From: Pseudomonas sp.
GTDB taxonomy: Bacteria; Pseudomonadota; Gammaproteobacteria; Pseudomonadales; Pseudomonadaceae
DNA length: 64,000 nucleotides
Assembly: GCF_017744435.1 (NCBI RefSeq)
Contig: NZ_JAGIBG010000013.1
Span: forward strand, 1-64,000
Direction: 5' to 3'
Under the pieces are notes generated by a model, which was not told where the DNA came from, did no database searches, and saw only the letters and a list, made by a program, of their open reading frames with translations. Of this stretch, positions 9,300 to 20,774 are shown in pieces; the first letter of the stretch is position 1; every line of letters starts with the position of its first letter. The position numbers were made by a program, and so were the translations under genes.

Positions 9300-10307
9300 A
9301 TGAACCAAGACCGCCTCAATCCCAGCCCAGACGAAGCCATCACCGATGCCGCCGCGCACTGGTGCATGCGCCTGCACGCCGACGATTGCACGCAGGTCGA
9401 ACGTGAAGCGTTCGCCCGCTGGCTGGCGGCCGACCCGCGTCACGCCGAGGAATACCAGGCGATGCTGGAAATCTGGCAAACCGCCGACCTGTTGCCCCGC
9501 ACCGCCACGGTCATCGACTTCAACCCGCCTGCACGACACGCGCCACGGGCGCGCAACTGGCGGCCGCTGGCGTCGGCAGCGGCGTTGGCCCTGCTGGTAT
9601 TGCCGCTGGCCGGCTGGGTGGGTTGGGAGCAAGGCTGGCTGCCCAACCACTACCAGCACTTCGAAGCGGGCAACGCGATGCAGACCGTGCAGTTGAGCGA
9701 CGGCAGCACGGTCGAACTCAACCTGCACACCGAACTGACCTACCTCAACTACAAGGACCAGCGTCAGGTCACCCTCAAGCGGGGCGAGGCCTTCTTCAAG
9801 GTGCAGCACGACAGCAGCCACCCGTTCATCGTCCGCGCCGGCCACGGCCAGACCCGGGTCACCGGTACCCAGTTCAACGTCTGGAAGTACCAGGACCAGG
9901 TCAAGGTCACGCTGGTGCAGGGTTCGGTGCTGGTCAGCAGCGACGGTGGTGCTGGTGGCTACCGCCTGGGCCCTGGCATGCAGGCCAGCTACCACACGGG
10001 TGATTTCGAACCGCAGCTCGCCGAGAACGACGACTACGACAACAGCCTGGCCTGGCGCAACGGCAAGCTGGTGCTCGACAACCTGAGCCTGGAGCAGGCC
10101 CTGCCGGTGATCAACCGCTACCTCGACGCCCCACTGCTGTTGGCCGACCCCGCCACCGGGCGCATCCGTATCAGCGGCATCTACAACACCCGCGAGGTCG
10201 AGCGGCTGGTGGACAACCTGCCCAAGGTGCTGCCGGTCTACCTGACCCGCAGCAAGGACGGCAGCACCGTCCTCAACAGCATCTCGCCACCGCCAGACAA
10301 GGGCTGA
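9300..10307 (+). CDS. FecR-family anti-sigma/sigma-regulator protein (orphan)
   Basis: DUF4880-like N-terminus AAHWCMRLHADDCTQVEREAFARWLAADPRHAEEYQ, one TM, FecR core LSDGSTVELNLHTELTYLNYKDQRQVTLKRGEAFFKV. Confidence 0.9.
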   Translation: MNQDRLNPSPDEAITDAAAHWCMRLHADDCTQVEREAFARWLAADPRHAEEYQAMLEIWQTADLLPRTATVIDFNPPARHAPRARNWRPLASAAALALLVLPLAGWVGWEQGWLPNHYQHFEAGNAMQTVQLSDGSTVELNLHTELTYLNYKDQRQVTLKRGEAFFKVQHDSSHPFIVRAGHGQTRVTGTQFNVWKYQDQVKVTLVQGSVLVSSDGGAGGYRLGPGMQASYHTGDFEPQLAENDDYDNSLAWRNGKLVLDNLSLEQALPVINRYLDAPLLLADPATGRIRISGIYNTREVERLVDNLPKVLPVYLTRSKDGSTVLNSISPPPDKG

Positions 10308-10311
10308 CGCG

Positions 10312-11631
10312 TTACAGGGTCATCGCCGCCAGCCAACCGAACGCCAGCAGCGGCAGGTTGTAGTGGAGGAAGGTAGGAACCACGGTGTCCCAGATGTGGT
10401 GGTGCTGGCCATCCACGTTCAGCCCCGAGGTCGGGCCGAGGGTCGAGTCCGAAGCTGGCGAGCCAGCATCGCCCAGGGCTCCTGCGGTACCGACGATGCA
10501 CACCGTGGCCAGCGGGTCGAAGCCCAATTGCACGCACAGCGGCACGAAGATCGCTGCCAGGATCGGCACCGTCGAGAACGACGAACCGATGCCCATGGTC
10601 ACCAGCAAGCCCACCAGCAGCATCAGCAAGGCACCAATGCCCTTGCTGTGGTCGATCCATTGCGCCGAGGTCTCGACCAGGCTCTGCACTTCGCCAGTGG
10701 CCTTCATCACATCGGCAAAGCCCGATGCGGCGATCATGATGAAGCCGATCATGGCCATCATCTTCATGCCTTCGGTGAACAGGTCGTCGGTGTCCTTCCA
10801 GCGCACGATGCCCGACAGCGAGAAGATCAGGAAGCCGACCATGGCGCCGATGATCATCGAGTCCAGCCACAGCTGTACGATGAATGCCGCGGCGATTGCC
10901 AGCCCGGCCACCAGCAGGGTCAGCGGGTTGTACTGCACGCTGACCTGCTCGACCTGCTCGATGCGCGCCAGGTCGTAGTCACGCTTCTTGCGGTAGCTGA
11001 TGAATACCGCCAGCAGCAGGCCGACGAACATGCCGGCCGCCGGGATGGCCATGGCGTGGGTGACATTGACCCCGCTGACATCGACCCCGGCACGGGCGAC
11101 GTTGGCCAGCAGGATTTCGTTGAGGAAGATGTTGCCAAAGCCAACCGGCAGGAACATGTACGGCGTGATCAGGCCGAAGGTGATCACGCAGGCGATCAGC
11201 CGGCGATCGATGCGCAGACGTGTCAGCACGTACAGCAGCGGCGGCACCAGCAGCGGGATGAAGGCGATGTGGATGGGCAGGATGTTCTGCGACGAAACCG
11301 CCACTACCAGCATCAGGCCGATCAGCAGCCATTTGACCTTGCCGCCGTTGGCATGGCCCTGGCGATCGATCATGTTCAATGCGCGGTCGGCCAGGGCATG
11401 GGCCAGGCCCGACTTGGCGATGGCCACGGCGAAGGCACCGAGCAAGGCGTAGGACAGTGCCACCGTGGCCCCCCCACCGAGGCCGCCATTGAAGGCCTTC
11501 AGCGTGCCTTCGATCCCCAGCCCGCCGACCAGGCCGCCGGCCAGTGCGCCGATGATCAGGGCGATGACCACATGCACGCGGGACAGGCTGAGTATCAGCA
11601 TGATGCCGACTGCGGCGATCACTGCATTCAT
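10312..11631 (-). CDS. Na+/H+ antiporter-family / YuiF-like transporter
   Basis: 439 aa, about 11 hydrophobic segments; family call from overall sequence character. Confidence 0.75.
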   Translation of the reverse strand: MNAVIAAVGIMLILSLSRVHVVIALIIGALAGGLVGGLGIEGTLKAFNGGLGGGATVALSYALLGAFAVAIAKSGLAHALADRALNMIDRQGHANGGKVKWLLIGLMLVVAVSSQNILPIHIAFIPLLVPPLLYVLTRLRIDRRLIACVITFGLITPYMFLPVGFGNIFLNEILLANVARAGVDVSGVNVTHAMAIPAAGMFVGLLLAVFISYRKKRDYDLARIEQVEQVSVQYNPLTLLVAGLAIAAAFIVQLWLDSMIIGAMVGFLIFSLSGIVRWKDTDDLFTEGMKMMAMIGFIMIAASGFADVMKATGEVQSLVETSAQWIDHSKGIGALLMLLVGLLVTMGIGSSFSTVPILAAIFVPLCVQLGFDPLATVCIVGTAGALGDAGSPASDSTLGPTSGLNVDGQHHHIWDTVVPTFLHYNLPLLAFGWLAAMTL

Positions 11632-11754
11632 GGTTTGGGTTTCCTCGTAGCGGCAGACAAAAAGCGCGCACTCTGACGGAGTAGGGATCAGATGTCAAAA
11701 ACGCCATATTGCTGGCTGTTTCACTGGCAGCCACTATTAAATTGAACGTTTGAA

Positions 11755-11781
11755 TAAAGAAAAGAGACAGCAGGCCGAAAT
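11755..11781 (+). promoter_or_regulatory. sigma-28 (FliA) promoter TAAA-N15-GCCGAAAT
   Basis: taaa (11755-11758), exactly 15 bp, gccgaaat (11774-11781); consensus TAAA-N15-GCCGATAA; 39 bp upstream of an MCP gene. Confidence 0.8.
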
Positions 11782-11820
11782 AGTCGCAAGCCACATTCCT
11801 ATTACAAGGGATTCACCCCC

Positions 11821-13965
11821 ATGCCTTTGCGACAACTTTCCATCCAGTGGAAGATCACCCTGCTCGCCGGTCTCTGCCTCGCCGGCATCGTCACCCTGCT
11901 CGTCGGCCTTTCGCTGTACCGCATGGACCACAGCTCGGACCTGGTCAAGGCCAGCAGCATGCAGATGCTCACCGAAGCTGCGCAGTCGCGTATCGAGTCG
12001 CAAGGTGAAGTCCAGGCCCTGAACATCCGCCGCCAGTTCATGGATGCCTACCAGTACGGCGCGGGCTTCTCGCGTCAGGTGCTGTTCCTGCGTGAACAGG
12101 CGGAAAAACGCTTCCTCGACGCCTTCGACCTGCGCGAGGACCTGACCCGCCAGGTGCGCGCCGCGCTGCAGGCCAACCCTGACCTGCTCGGCCTGTCGCT
12201 GGTGTTCGAGCCCAATGCGCTGGACAACAAGGACAGCCTGTTCGCCGGCAAGGCCGAGCTGGGCAGCAACGAAACCGGGCGCTTCGCCCTGTACTGGTCG
12301 CAACCGCGTGCCGGCCAGCTGACCGCCATGGCCCTGCCCGAGCACGACATGGCCAACACCGAGATCGGCCCTAGCGGCCAGCCAGCCAATACCTGGTGGA
12401 GCTGCCCGCGCAGCACCGGCAAGGTCTGTGTGGTGGAGCCGTACTTCTATGACATCGACGGCCAGCGCGTGCTGATGACCAGCATCGTCTTCCCGCTGGC
12501 GGTCAACGGCAAGATCATTGCCACCCTGTCCATCGACATCAACCTCAACAGCCTGCAGGCCCTGAGCCAGGACGCCAGCCGCGGCCTCTACGAGGGCCGC
12601 ACCACGGTCGGCATCCTCAGCCCGGTCGGCCTGCTGGCCGGCTACAGCGCCGACGCCAGCAAGCTGGCCCAGCGTTTCGACCAGGTCGACCCGCGCCAGG
12701 GCGCCGAACTGGTGCGCAAGCTGGCCACTGGCAAGCTGAGCATCCTCCACGACCAGGCACGCCTGAAAGTGCTGGCCGCTTTCGAGCCGATCCCCGGCGC
12801 CCAACCCTGGGGCGTGCTGCTGGATGTGCCGGAAAATGCCCTGACCGGCCCCGCCGAAGCCCTCAAACAAGAACTGGACACCTTGAACACCAGCGGCACC
12901 CTGCTGGAGCTGGGCCTGGGCCTGGCCGCAGCAATCGCCGGCCTGCTGCTGGTGTGGCTGATGGCCCGTGGCGTGACCAAGCCGATCCTCGGTGTGGCGG
13001 CGATGCTCAAGGACATCGCCAGCGGCGAAGGCGACCTGACCCGCCGCCTGACCTACGACAAGCGCGACGAACTCGGTGAGCTGGCCGGCTGGTTCAACCG
13101 TTTCCTCGACAAGCTGCAACCGACCATCGCCGAGGTAAAGCGCTCGGTACAGGCCGCCCGCGGCACCGCCGACCAGTCTTCGGCCATCGCCACCGAAACC
13201 AGCGCCGGCATGGAGCAGCAGTACCGCCAGGTCGACCAGGTGGCCACCGCCTCCCACGAAATGAGCGCCACTGCCCAGGACGTCGCCCGCAGCGCCGCCC
13301 AGGCCGCACAAGCCGCCCGCGAGGCCGACCAGGCCACCCGCGAAGGCCTGGCGGTGATCGACCGCACCACCACCAGCATCGATGCCCTGGCCGCTAACAT
13401 GAGCCAGGCCATGGCCGAAGTCGAAGGCCTGGCGCAGAACAGCGAGAAGATCGGTTCGGTGCTGGAAGTGATCCGCTCGATCGCCGAGCAGACCAACCTG
13501 CTGGCGCTCAACGCGGCCATCGAGGCGGCCCGTGCCGGTGAGGCCGGCCGTGGCTTTGCCGTGGTCGCCGATGAAGTGCGCAACCTGGCCCAGCGCACCC
13601 AGGAGTCGGTGGAGGAAACCCGCCAGGTGATCGAAGCCCTGCAGACCGGCACCCGCGATGTGGTCGGCAGCATGGACCACAGCCATCGCCAGGCTCAAGG
13701 CGGTGTCGAGCAGGTCGGCCAGGCCGTGACTGCACTGCAGCGCATCGGCCAGGCGGTCAGCGTGATCACCGACATGAACCTGCAGATCGCCTCGGCCGCC
13801 GAAGAGCAAAGTGCGGTGGCCGAAGAGATCAACAGCAACGTCGCGACCATCCGCGATGTCACCGAATCGCTGTCCGGCCAGGCCAACGAATCGGCGCGGG
13901 TCAGCCAGTCGCTGAACAGCCTGGCCAACCAGCAACAGGCGCTGATGGACCAGTTCCGCGTCTGA
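11821..13965 (+). CDS. mcpU: methyl-accepting chemotaxis protein with large periplasmic dCache-type sensor, McpU-like
   Basis: 714 aa; two TMs, HAMP, signalling hairpin [44 protein letters not shown]-terminal half resembles polyamine receptor McpU from memory. Confidence 0.8.
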   Translation: MPLRQLSIQWKITLLAGLCLAGIVTLLVGLSLYRMDHSSDLVKASSMQMLTEAAQSRIESQGEVQALNIRRQFMDAYQYGAGFSRQVLFLREQAEKRFLDAFDLREDLTRQVRAALQANPDLLGLSLVFEPNALDNKDSLFAGKAELGSNETGRFALYWSQPRAGQLTAMALPEHDMANTEIGPSGQPANTWWSCPRSTGKVCVVEPYFYDIDGQRVLMTSIVFPLAVNGKIIATLSIDINLNSLQALSQDASRGLYEGRTTVGILSPVGLLAGYSADASKLAQRFDQVDPRQGAELVRKLATGKLSILHDQARLKVLAAFEPIPGAQPWGVLLDVPENALTGPAEALKQELDTLNTSGTLLELGLGLAAAIAGLLLVWLMARGVTKPILGVAAMLKDIASGEGDLTRRLTYDKRDELGELAGWFNRFLDKLQPTIAEVKRSVQAARGTADQSSAIATETSAGMEQQYRQVDQVATASHEMSATAQDVARSAAQAAQAAREADQATREGLAVIDRTTTSIDALAANMSQAMAEVEGLAQNSEKIGSVLEVIRSIAEQTNLLALNAAIEAARAGEAGRGFAVVADEVRNLAQRTQESVEETRQVIEALQTGTRDVVGSMDHSHRQAQGGVEQVGQAVTALQRIGQAVSVITDMNLQIASAAEEQSAVAEEINSNVATIRDVTESLSGQANESARVSQSLNSLANQQQALMDQFRV

Positions 13966-13970
13966 CCAGC

Positions 13971-13990
13971 CGGGGCCGTTCGCGGCCCCG
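13971..13990 (+). terminator. GC-rich hairpin after the MCP gene
   Basis: cggggccg-ttcg-cggccccg; no strong T-tract. Confidence 0.45.
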
Positions 13991-14047
13991 AAAACCTCCT
14001 CGTCTACACTTGCCCGCAACGCAACAAGCAGTACGACGAGGCTCCTC

Positions 14048-15049
14048 ATGAAAAAGATCCCTGCGCTGCTGGCCAGCCTGCTGCTCACCATCGGCCTGGC
14101 CAGCACCGACAGTGCCGCATCGGCGGAACAGAGCAAACCCATTCACTTCGGCGCGCTCGGCTGGGAAAGCGGCGCCCTGACCACGGAAATCCTGCGCCAC
14201 ATCGTCGAGCACGGTTACGGCTACCCCACCGACACGCTGCCCGGCAGCACCGTGAGCATGGAAGTGGCGCTGGCGCACAACGACCTGCAGGTGATCGCCG
14301 AGGAATGGGCCGGGCGCAGCCCCGCCTGGGTCAACGCCGAAAGGGCCGGCGAGGTATTCGCCCTGGGTGACACGGTGAAGCATGCTGAAGAAGGCTGGTG
14401 GGTACCTGCCTACGTGGTCAAGGGCGACAAGCCCCCCGCCCCCGACCTGCGCAGTGTCGAGGACCTCAAGCGCTATTCGTCGGTGTTCAAGGACCCTGAA
14501 AACCCAGCCAGAGGCCGCTTCCTCAACAGCCCCAGCGGCTGGACCTCGGAAATCGTCAACAGCCAGAAGCTCAAGGCCTACGGCCTGGAAGACCTGTACA
14601 CCAACTTCCGCACCGGCTCCGGCGCTGCACTGGATGCCGAAGTGGACTCGGCGATTCGCCGCAAGAAACCCGTGCTGTTCTATTACTGGAGCCCCACGGC
14701 GCTGATCGGGCGGTACGACCTGGTGCGCCTGCAGGAGCCACCGTTCGATGCAGAAGCCTGGGCCACCCTGACCGACCCGAAAAACCCTAACCCCAAAGGC
14801 AGCCAGTCGCTGCCGGCAAAACTGTCGATCGGCGTGTCCAAGGCCTTTCGCGATGGCTATCCGCAGCTGGTGGCAGTATTCGAAAAAGTCGACCTGCCCA
14901 TCGACCGGCTGAACAAGGCCCTGGCCGAGATGAACGAAAAGCGCCTGCCAGCCACCGATGCCGCCAAGGCGTTCCTGCGCGCCAACCCGGATGTGTGGAA
15001 GGCCTGGCTACCCGCTGACGTGGCCGGCAAGGTCGAGGCAAGCCTGTGA
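14048..15049 (+). CDS. glycine betaine/choline-type ABC transporter substrate-binding protein (OpuAC family)
   Basis: Signal peptide then FGALGWESGALTTEILRHIVEHGYGYPTDTLPGSTVSMEVALAHNDLQVIAEEW. Confidence 0.88.
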   Translation: MKKIPALLASLLLTIGLASTDSAASAEQSKPIHFGALGWESGALTTEILRHIVEHGYGYPTDTLPGSTVSMEVALAHNDLQVIAEEWAGRSPAWVNAERAGEVFALGDTVKHAEEGWWVPAYVVKGDKPPAPDLRSVEDLKRYSSVFKDPENPARGRFLNSPSGWTSEIVNSQKLKAYGLEDLYTNFRTGSGAALDAEVDSAIRRKKPVLFYYWSPTALIGRYDLVRLQEPPFDAEAWATLTDPKNPNPKGSQSLPAKLSIGVSKAFRDGYPQLVAVFEKVDLPIDRLNKALAEMNEKRLPATDAAKAFLRANPDVWKAWLPADVAGKVEASL

Positions 15050-15894
15050 GCACGGGCTTCCCCGAAGCCCTGCAACTGTCCTTCGCCAACACCATCAACC
15101 GCCTGGTCGATTGGTTGGTATTGCACTATGGCGACCACCTGCGCAGTGTCTCCGACCAGTTGCTGCAATTGCTGGTCGGCCTGGAGAACCTGTTGCGCCT
15201 GATGCCCTGGTGGCTGTTGTTGCTGCTGGTCGGCCTGCTGGCCTGGCACGCCAGCCGCAGCCTTGTGCGCAGCGTGGTGCTGGTCGCGCTGCTGGCATTC
15301 ATCGGCATGCTCGGGCTGTGGGACAAACTGCTGCAGACCCTGGCCCTGGTGCTGGTCAGTACCGGGCTGTGCGTGCTGATCGGCGTGCCGCTGGGCATCC
15401 TCCTGGCCACCCGCCCGCTGGCCCGGCGCCTGCTGCTGCCGGTACTGGACGTGATGCAGACGCTGCCGGCCTTCGTCTACCTGATCCCGGTGCTGATGCT
15501 GTTCGGCCTGGGCAAGGTGCCGGCGGTGTTCGCCACCTTGATCTATGCCCTGCCGCCGCTGGTGAGGCTGACCGAGCTGGGCCTGAGCCAGATCGACCCC
15601 TCGTTGCTGCAGGCCGCCCACGGCCTGGGTGCCGGCCGCTGGCAGCGGCTACGGCGCATCGCCCTGCCGCTGGCGCTGCCGAGCATCATGGCCGGGCTCA
15701 ACCAGTCGGTGATGATGGCCTTGTCGATGGTAGTAGTAGCCTCGATGATCGGTGCCCGCGGGCTGGGTGAGGATGTATTGGCCGGGATCCAGACGCTCAA
15801 CGTCGGCCAAGGGGTCGAAGCCGGGTTGGCCATCGTCGCCCTGGCAATGGTGATCGACCGGATCAGCCAGGCATATGGGCGCAGCGGCCGATAG
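15046..15894 (+). CDS. ABC transporter permease (ProW/OpuAB-like)
   Basis: PVLDVMQTLPAFVYLIPVLMLFGLGKVPAVFATLIYALPPLVRLTELGLSQ; overlaps upstream gene by 4 bp. Confidence 0.9.
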   Translation: MSTGFPEALQLSFANTINRLVDWLVLHYGDHLRSVSDQLLQLLVGLENLLRLMPWWLLLLLVGLLAWHASRSLVRSVVLVALLAFIGMLGLWDKLLQTLALVLVSTGLCVLIGVPLGILLATRPLARRLLLPVLDVMQTLPAFVYLIPVLMLFGLGKVPAVFATLIYALPPLVRLTELGLSQIDPSLLQAAHGLGAGRWQRLRRIALPLALPSIMAGLNQSVMMALSMVVVASMIGARGLGEDVLAGIQTLNVGQGVEAGLAIVALAMVIDRISQAYGRSGR

Positions 15895-15918
15895 ACGCGC
15901 CCACACGCCTGGATTGGC

Positions 15919-17406
15919 TCAATACCGGATCATCACTGACTTCAGCTCGGTGTAATCCTCGATGAACGCGCTGCCGAATTCGCGCCCCACCCCCGAGGCC
16001 TTGGCGCCGCCAAACGGCACCGCCGGGTCGAGGAAGGTATGCATGTTGACCCACACCGTGCCGGCCTCGATCTGCGGAATCAGCCGCAGCGCCTTGGACA
16101 GGTCGTTGGTCCACAGGCTGGCGGTCAGGCCATAGGGGCTGTCGTTCATCAGTTCGACCAGCTCTTGCTCGTTGTCGAACGGCAGCACGCAGACGATTGG
16201 CCCGAAGGTTTCCTCATGCAGCAGCGGGTCGCTGGCACCGTTGGCCAGCACCACGGTCGGCTCGACGAAGTAGCCCGGCCGGTCCACTGCCCTGGCACCA
16301 CACACCACCGTGTTGTTGGCCCGCGCCCGCTCGAAGAAGCCGAGAATCTTCTGCAAGTGCGCGGCATTGGCCAGGGGCCCGAACTGCGCCTCGGGGTCCA
16401 GTGCCGAACCGATCTTCATCTGCCCCAGCGCCGCCCCCAGCTTGCGGGTGAATTCCTCGACCTTGCTGTGGTGCACATACAGCCGCTCGGGCGATGCGCA
16501 CACCTGCCCCTGGTGCACATAGGCCGTTTGCACGATACCGGCCACCGCACCGTCAACATCGACATCGGCCAGCAGCGCCGCGGCATTCTTGCCGCCCAGT
16601 TCCAGGGTGGCGCGGGTCAGGTTGGCCGCCATGGCCGCCTTGCCCACGGCGATGCCGGTCGGCACGGAACCGGTGAAGGCCACCTTGGCTACGTCGGGGT
16701 GTTCGATCAGCCGCTGCCCGGCCTGCCCCCGGCCGTTCAGCACGTTGAGCGCGCCTGCCGGCACGCCCGCCTTGATTGCCAGCTCGGCAATGCGCAGCAG
16801 CGTCAGCGGGGTGAACTCGCTGGGCTTGATGACGATGGTGCAGCCGGTGACCAGCGCCGAAGCGATCTTCCAGATGCCGATCATCACCGAGAAGTTCCAC
16901 GGCACGATCCCGGCCACCACGCCCACCGGTTCGCGCAGGGTGAACGCGGTGTAGCGCTCGCCGGCGAAAGACGGGATCGACGGCGTCATGGTCTGCCCGG
17001 TGATCTTGCTCGCCCAACCGGCAAAGTAGCGCAGGAACACCACGCTCTGGGCGATCTCCAGGCCGCGGGTGAGGTTGATCGACTTGCCCGAGCACAGGGT
17101 TTCCAGCTGCGCCAGCTCTTCGGCATTGGCCTCGATCAGGTCAGCCAGGCGGTTCAGCACCACCCCCTTCTGATACGGCGAAGCCTCGGCCCAGGCGCCC
17201 TTGAAGGCTTGCCGCGCGCTGCGCACCGCGCGCTCGACTTCAGCAACGCTGGCCTCGGCCACTTGAGCGATAACCGTGCCGCTGGACGGGTCATGGATGG
17301 CGATCGACGGCCCCGCCTCGCCCGCCAGGTACTGGCCCTCGATGAAATGGCCATGGGGCCTGGCGAGGAACTCGACCACGGCAGGTAACAGCTGGATATC
17401 GCTCAT
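15919..17406 (-). CDS. NAD-dependent aldehyde dehydrogenase (phenylacetaldehyde dehydrogenase-like)
   Basis: VVAGIVPWNFSVMIGIWKIASALVTGCTIVIKPSEFTPL, TLELGGKNAA, GQVCASPERLYV; start trimmed to MSDIQLLPAVVEF. Confidence 0.9.
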   Translation of the reverse strand: MSDIQLLPAVVEFLARPHGHFIEGQYLAGEAGPSIAIHDPSSGTVIAQVAEASVAEVERAVRSARQAFKGAWAEASPYQKGVVLNRLADLIEANAEELAQLETLCSGKSINLTRGLEIAQSVVFLRYFAGWASKITGQTMTPSIPSFAGERYTAFTLREPVGVVAGIVPWNFSVMIGIWKIASALVTGCTIVIKPSEFTPLTLLRIAELAIKAGVPAGALNVLNGRGQAGQRLIEHPDVAKVAFTGSVPTGIAVGKAAMAANLTRATLELGGKNAAALLADVDVDGAVAGIVQTAYVHQGQVCASPERLYVHHSKVEEFTRKLGAALGQMKIGSALDPEAQFGPLANAAHLQKILGFFERARANNTVVCGARAVDRPGYFVEPTVVLANGASDPLLHEETFGPIVCVLPFDNEQELVELMNDSPYGLTASLWTNDLSKALRLIPQIEAGTVWVNMHTFLDPAVPFGGAKASGVGREFGSAFIEDYTELKSVMIRY

Positions 17407-17606
17407 GACATGACTCCTGGATGGCAGTGCAAGAAGGTGTGCCGAGCGATCTTCAAACGCCCGCCCACCCACCTGCCAGCCCCGCACGGCGTTTTGTCAG
17501 GCAGCCTCAAGAGAATGTCACGCTGGCCAAATCGCCGCGCCAGGCCGGGCGGCACACTGCGATGACTGTTTGCTCCCACTGAATCACGCAAGCGTTGTTC
17601 CTTTCG

Positions 17607-17629
17607 CCCGCTCGGTCAGCGGGTTTTTT
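17607..17629 (+). terminator. intrinsic terminator with no annotated gene immediately upstream
   Basis: cccgct-cggtc-agcggg-tttttt. Confidence 0.75.
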
Positions 17630-17650
17630 ATGCCATGCGATTTATTGCAT

Positions 17651-17672
17651 AAGAATATGAATTCTTATTCTT
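17651..17672. promoter_or_regulatory. AT-rich near-palindrome upstream of sfnE, candidate CysB/LysR-type site
   Basis: aagaatatgaattcttattctt. Confidence 0.4.
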
Positions 17673-17893
17673 TTTTTGGCTGTCACAATTCCGCTATAAC
17701 TCTCCCAACTGTACAGCCGCCAACACTCGGCCAACTGTCTGCAGCGCAACACCTGATCAACAAAACAACGCCCACAAGGCAATACCGGAAGCGCTGTAAA
17801 ATACGCAACCTGTTGATCTAAAAGGAATTAATGATTCGGCACGACGATTGCTCAAGCAAAGTCCCCCGCTCAACCAGAACCGGAGACCTGCCC

Positions 17894-18454
17894 ATGAGCA
17901 CCCCACTGAACGTCGTCGCCCTGTCCGGCGGCACTGCCCGCCCATCGCGCACCCTGGCCCTGACCGAGGCCATCCTCGCCGAACTGGGCCAACGCCTGCA
18001 CATCAAGCCGCACCTGATCGAACTGGGTGACATCGCCCGGCCACTGGGTGCCGCACTGTGGCGCAGCGAACTGCCCGACGCCGTGGAGCAACAGCTACGC
18101 CTGGTGGAAAAGGCCGACTTGCTGGTGGTGGCCGCGCCCGTCTACCGCGGCAGCTTCCCCGGCCACTTCAAGCACCTGTTCGACCTGATCGGCCAGGACG
18201 CGCTGGTCGATACCCCGGTGCTGCTCGCCGCCACCGGTGGCAGCGAACGCCATGCGCTGGTACTCGACCACCAGCTGCGCCCGCTGTTCAGCTTCCTGCA
18301 GGCCCTGACCTTGCCAATCGGCGTCTACGCCAGCCAGGCCGAGCTTGCCGACTACCGGGTTTCCAGCGATGCCCTCGGCGCGCGTATCCGCCTGGCTGCC
18401 GAGCGCGCCGTGCCGCTGTTCGGCGCCCATCACGCACTCCGTGAAAGCGCCTGA
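17894..18454 (+). CDS. sfnE: NAD(P)H-dependent FMN reductase, SfnE/MsuE type
   Basis: VVALSGGTARPSRTLALTEAIL, VVAAPVYRGSFPGHFKHLFDLI; first gene of an sfnECR-ordered operon; start trimmed to MSTPLNVV. Confidence 0.85.
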   Translation: MSTPLNVVALSGGTARPSRTLALTEAILAELGQRLHIKPHLIELGDIARPLGAALWRSELPDAVEQQLRLVEKADLLVVAAPVYRGSFPGHFKHLFDLIGQDALVDTPVLLAATGGSERHALVLDHQLRPLFSFLQALTLPIGVYASQAELADYRVSSDALGARIRLAAERAVPLFGAHHALRESA

Positions 18455-18463
18455 GGAGCCGCC

Positions 18464-19648
18464 ATGAATGCACCTTTGAATGCGGCCCGGCCAGCACTGG
18501 CGGTTGCGCGCGAACTGGCCACGCAGTTCGCCCAAACTGCGGTGGAGCGCGACGAGCGCGGCGGCACGCCCAAGGCCGAACGCGATGCCTTGCGCAGCAG
18601 CGGTTTGCTGTCGCTGGTGATTCCGCAGGCGTTCGGCGGCCAGGGCGCGAACTGGCACGACACCTTCGAGGTGGTGCGCGAGTTCGCCCGGGTCGACAGT
18701 TCGATTGCCCACGTGTTCGGCTTCCACCACCTGATGCTGGCCACCGTGCGCCTGTTCTCGCGTCCCGAACAGTGGCAGCCGTGGTTCGAGCAGACCGCAC
18801 GCAAGCACTGGTTCTGGGGCAACGCCCTCAACCCGCTGGACACCCGCACCGTGGTCAAGCACTTCGACGGCTGGTGCGAGTTCTCTGGCAAGAAGAGCTT
18901 CTGCTCCGGTGCCAGCGACTCGGAAATGCTGATCGCCTCGGCAGTGGACGAGCGTGCTGGCGGCAAGCTGCTGATCGCCGCGATCCCCAGCGGGCGCACC
19001 GGCATCACCCTGCACAGCGACTGGAACAACATCGGCCAGCGCCAGACTGACAGTGGCAGCGCCAGCTTCGAACGGGTGCGGGTCGAGCACGCCGAACTGC
19101 TGCTCGACCCCGGCCCGTTGAGCACGCCGTTTGCCGCGCTGCGCCCACTGATTGCCCAGCTGCACTTCGCCAACCTGTTCCTCGGTATTGCCGAAGGTGC
19201 CTTCGACGAAGCGCGCCAGTACAGCCTCAAGGAAAGCCGGCCGTGGTTCCGCTCCAGTGCCGCCAGCAGCAGCGAAGACCCTTACGTGCTGCGCCACTAC
19301 GGCGAGTTCTGGGTGGGCCTTGAGAGCGTGCGCCTGCTGATCGCCCGCGCCGCCCGCCAGCTCGACAGCGCCTGGGCCAAGGAGCAGGCGCTGAGCGCCG
19401 AAGAGCGCGGCGACCTGGCCCTGGCCATCGGCACCGCCAAGGTCGCGGCCACGCGCCACGGCCTGGACATCTGCAACCGCCTGTTCGAGGTGACCGGCGC
19501 CCGCGCCACCCACGCCTCGCTGCGCTTCGACCGCCACTGGCGCAACCTGAGGACGCAAACCCTGCACGACCCGGTGGATTACCGCCTCCACGAGCTCGGC
19601 GAGTGGGCCCTCGGCGGCAAGCGCCCTGCCCCATCCTTCTATTCCTGA
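18464..19648 (+). CDS. sfnC: SfnC-type acyl-CoA dehydrogenase-like flavin monooxygenase
   Basis: 394 aa DszC/SfnC-like; FGGQGANWHDTFEVVREFARVDSSIAHVFGFHHL; between sfnE and sfnR. Confidence 0.85.
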   Translation: MNAPLNAARPALAVARELATQFAQTAVERDERGGTPKAERDALRSSGLLSLVIPQAFGGQGANWHDTFEVVREFARVDSSIAHVFGFHHLMLATVRLFSRPEQWQPWFEQTARKHWFWGNALNPLDTRTVVKHFDGWCEFSGKKSFCSGASDSEMLIASAVDERAGGKLLIAAIPSGRTGITLHSDWNNIGQRQTDSGSASFERVRVEHAELLLDPGPLSTPFAALRPLIAQLHFANLFLGIAEGAFDEARQYSLKESRPWFRSSAASSSEDPYVLRHYGEFWVGLESVRLLIARAARQLDSAWAKEQALSAEERGDLALAIGTAKVAATRHGLDICNRLFEVTGARATHASLRFDRHWRNLRTQTLHDPVDYRLHELGEWALGGKRPAPSFYS

Positions 19649-19657
19649 GTATCGCCC

Positions 19658-20758
<1,101 letters not shown>

Positions 20759-20774
20759 GATTGCATTTGCCCAT

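Noticed and set aside
9197-9406. 69-aa ORF upstream of fecR as a remnant sigma factor
   Set aside because: Arg/Pro/His-rich translation without ECF sigma motifs; overlaps fecR in another frame
11737-14142. 801-aa minus-strand ORF opposite the MCP gene
   Set aside because: Antisense to a clear MCP; no recognisable domain
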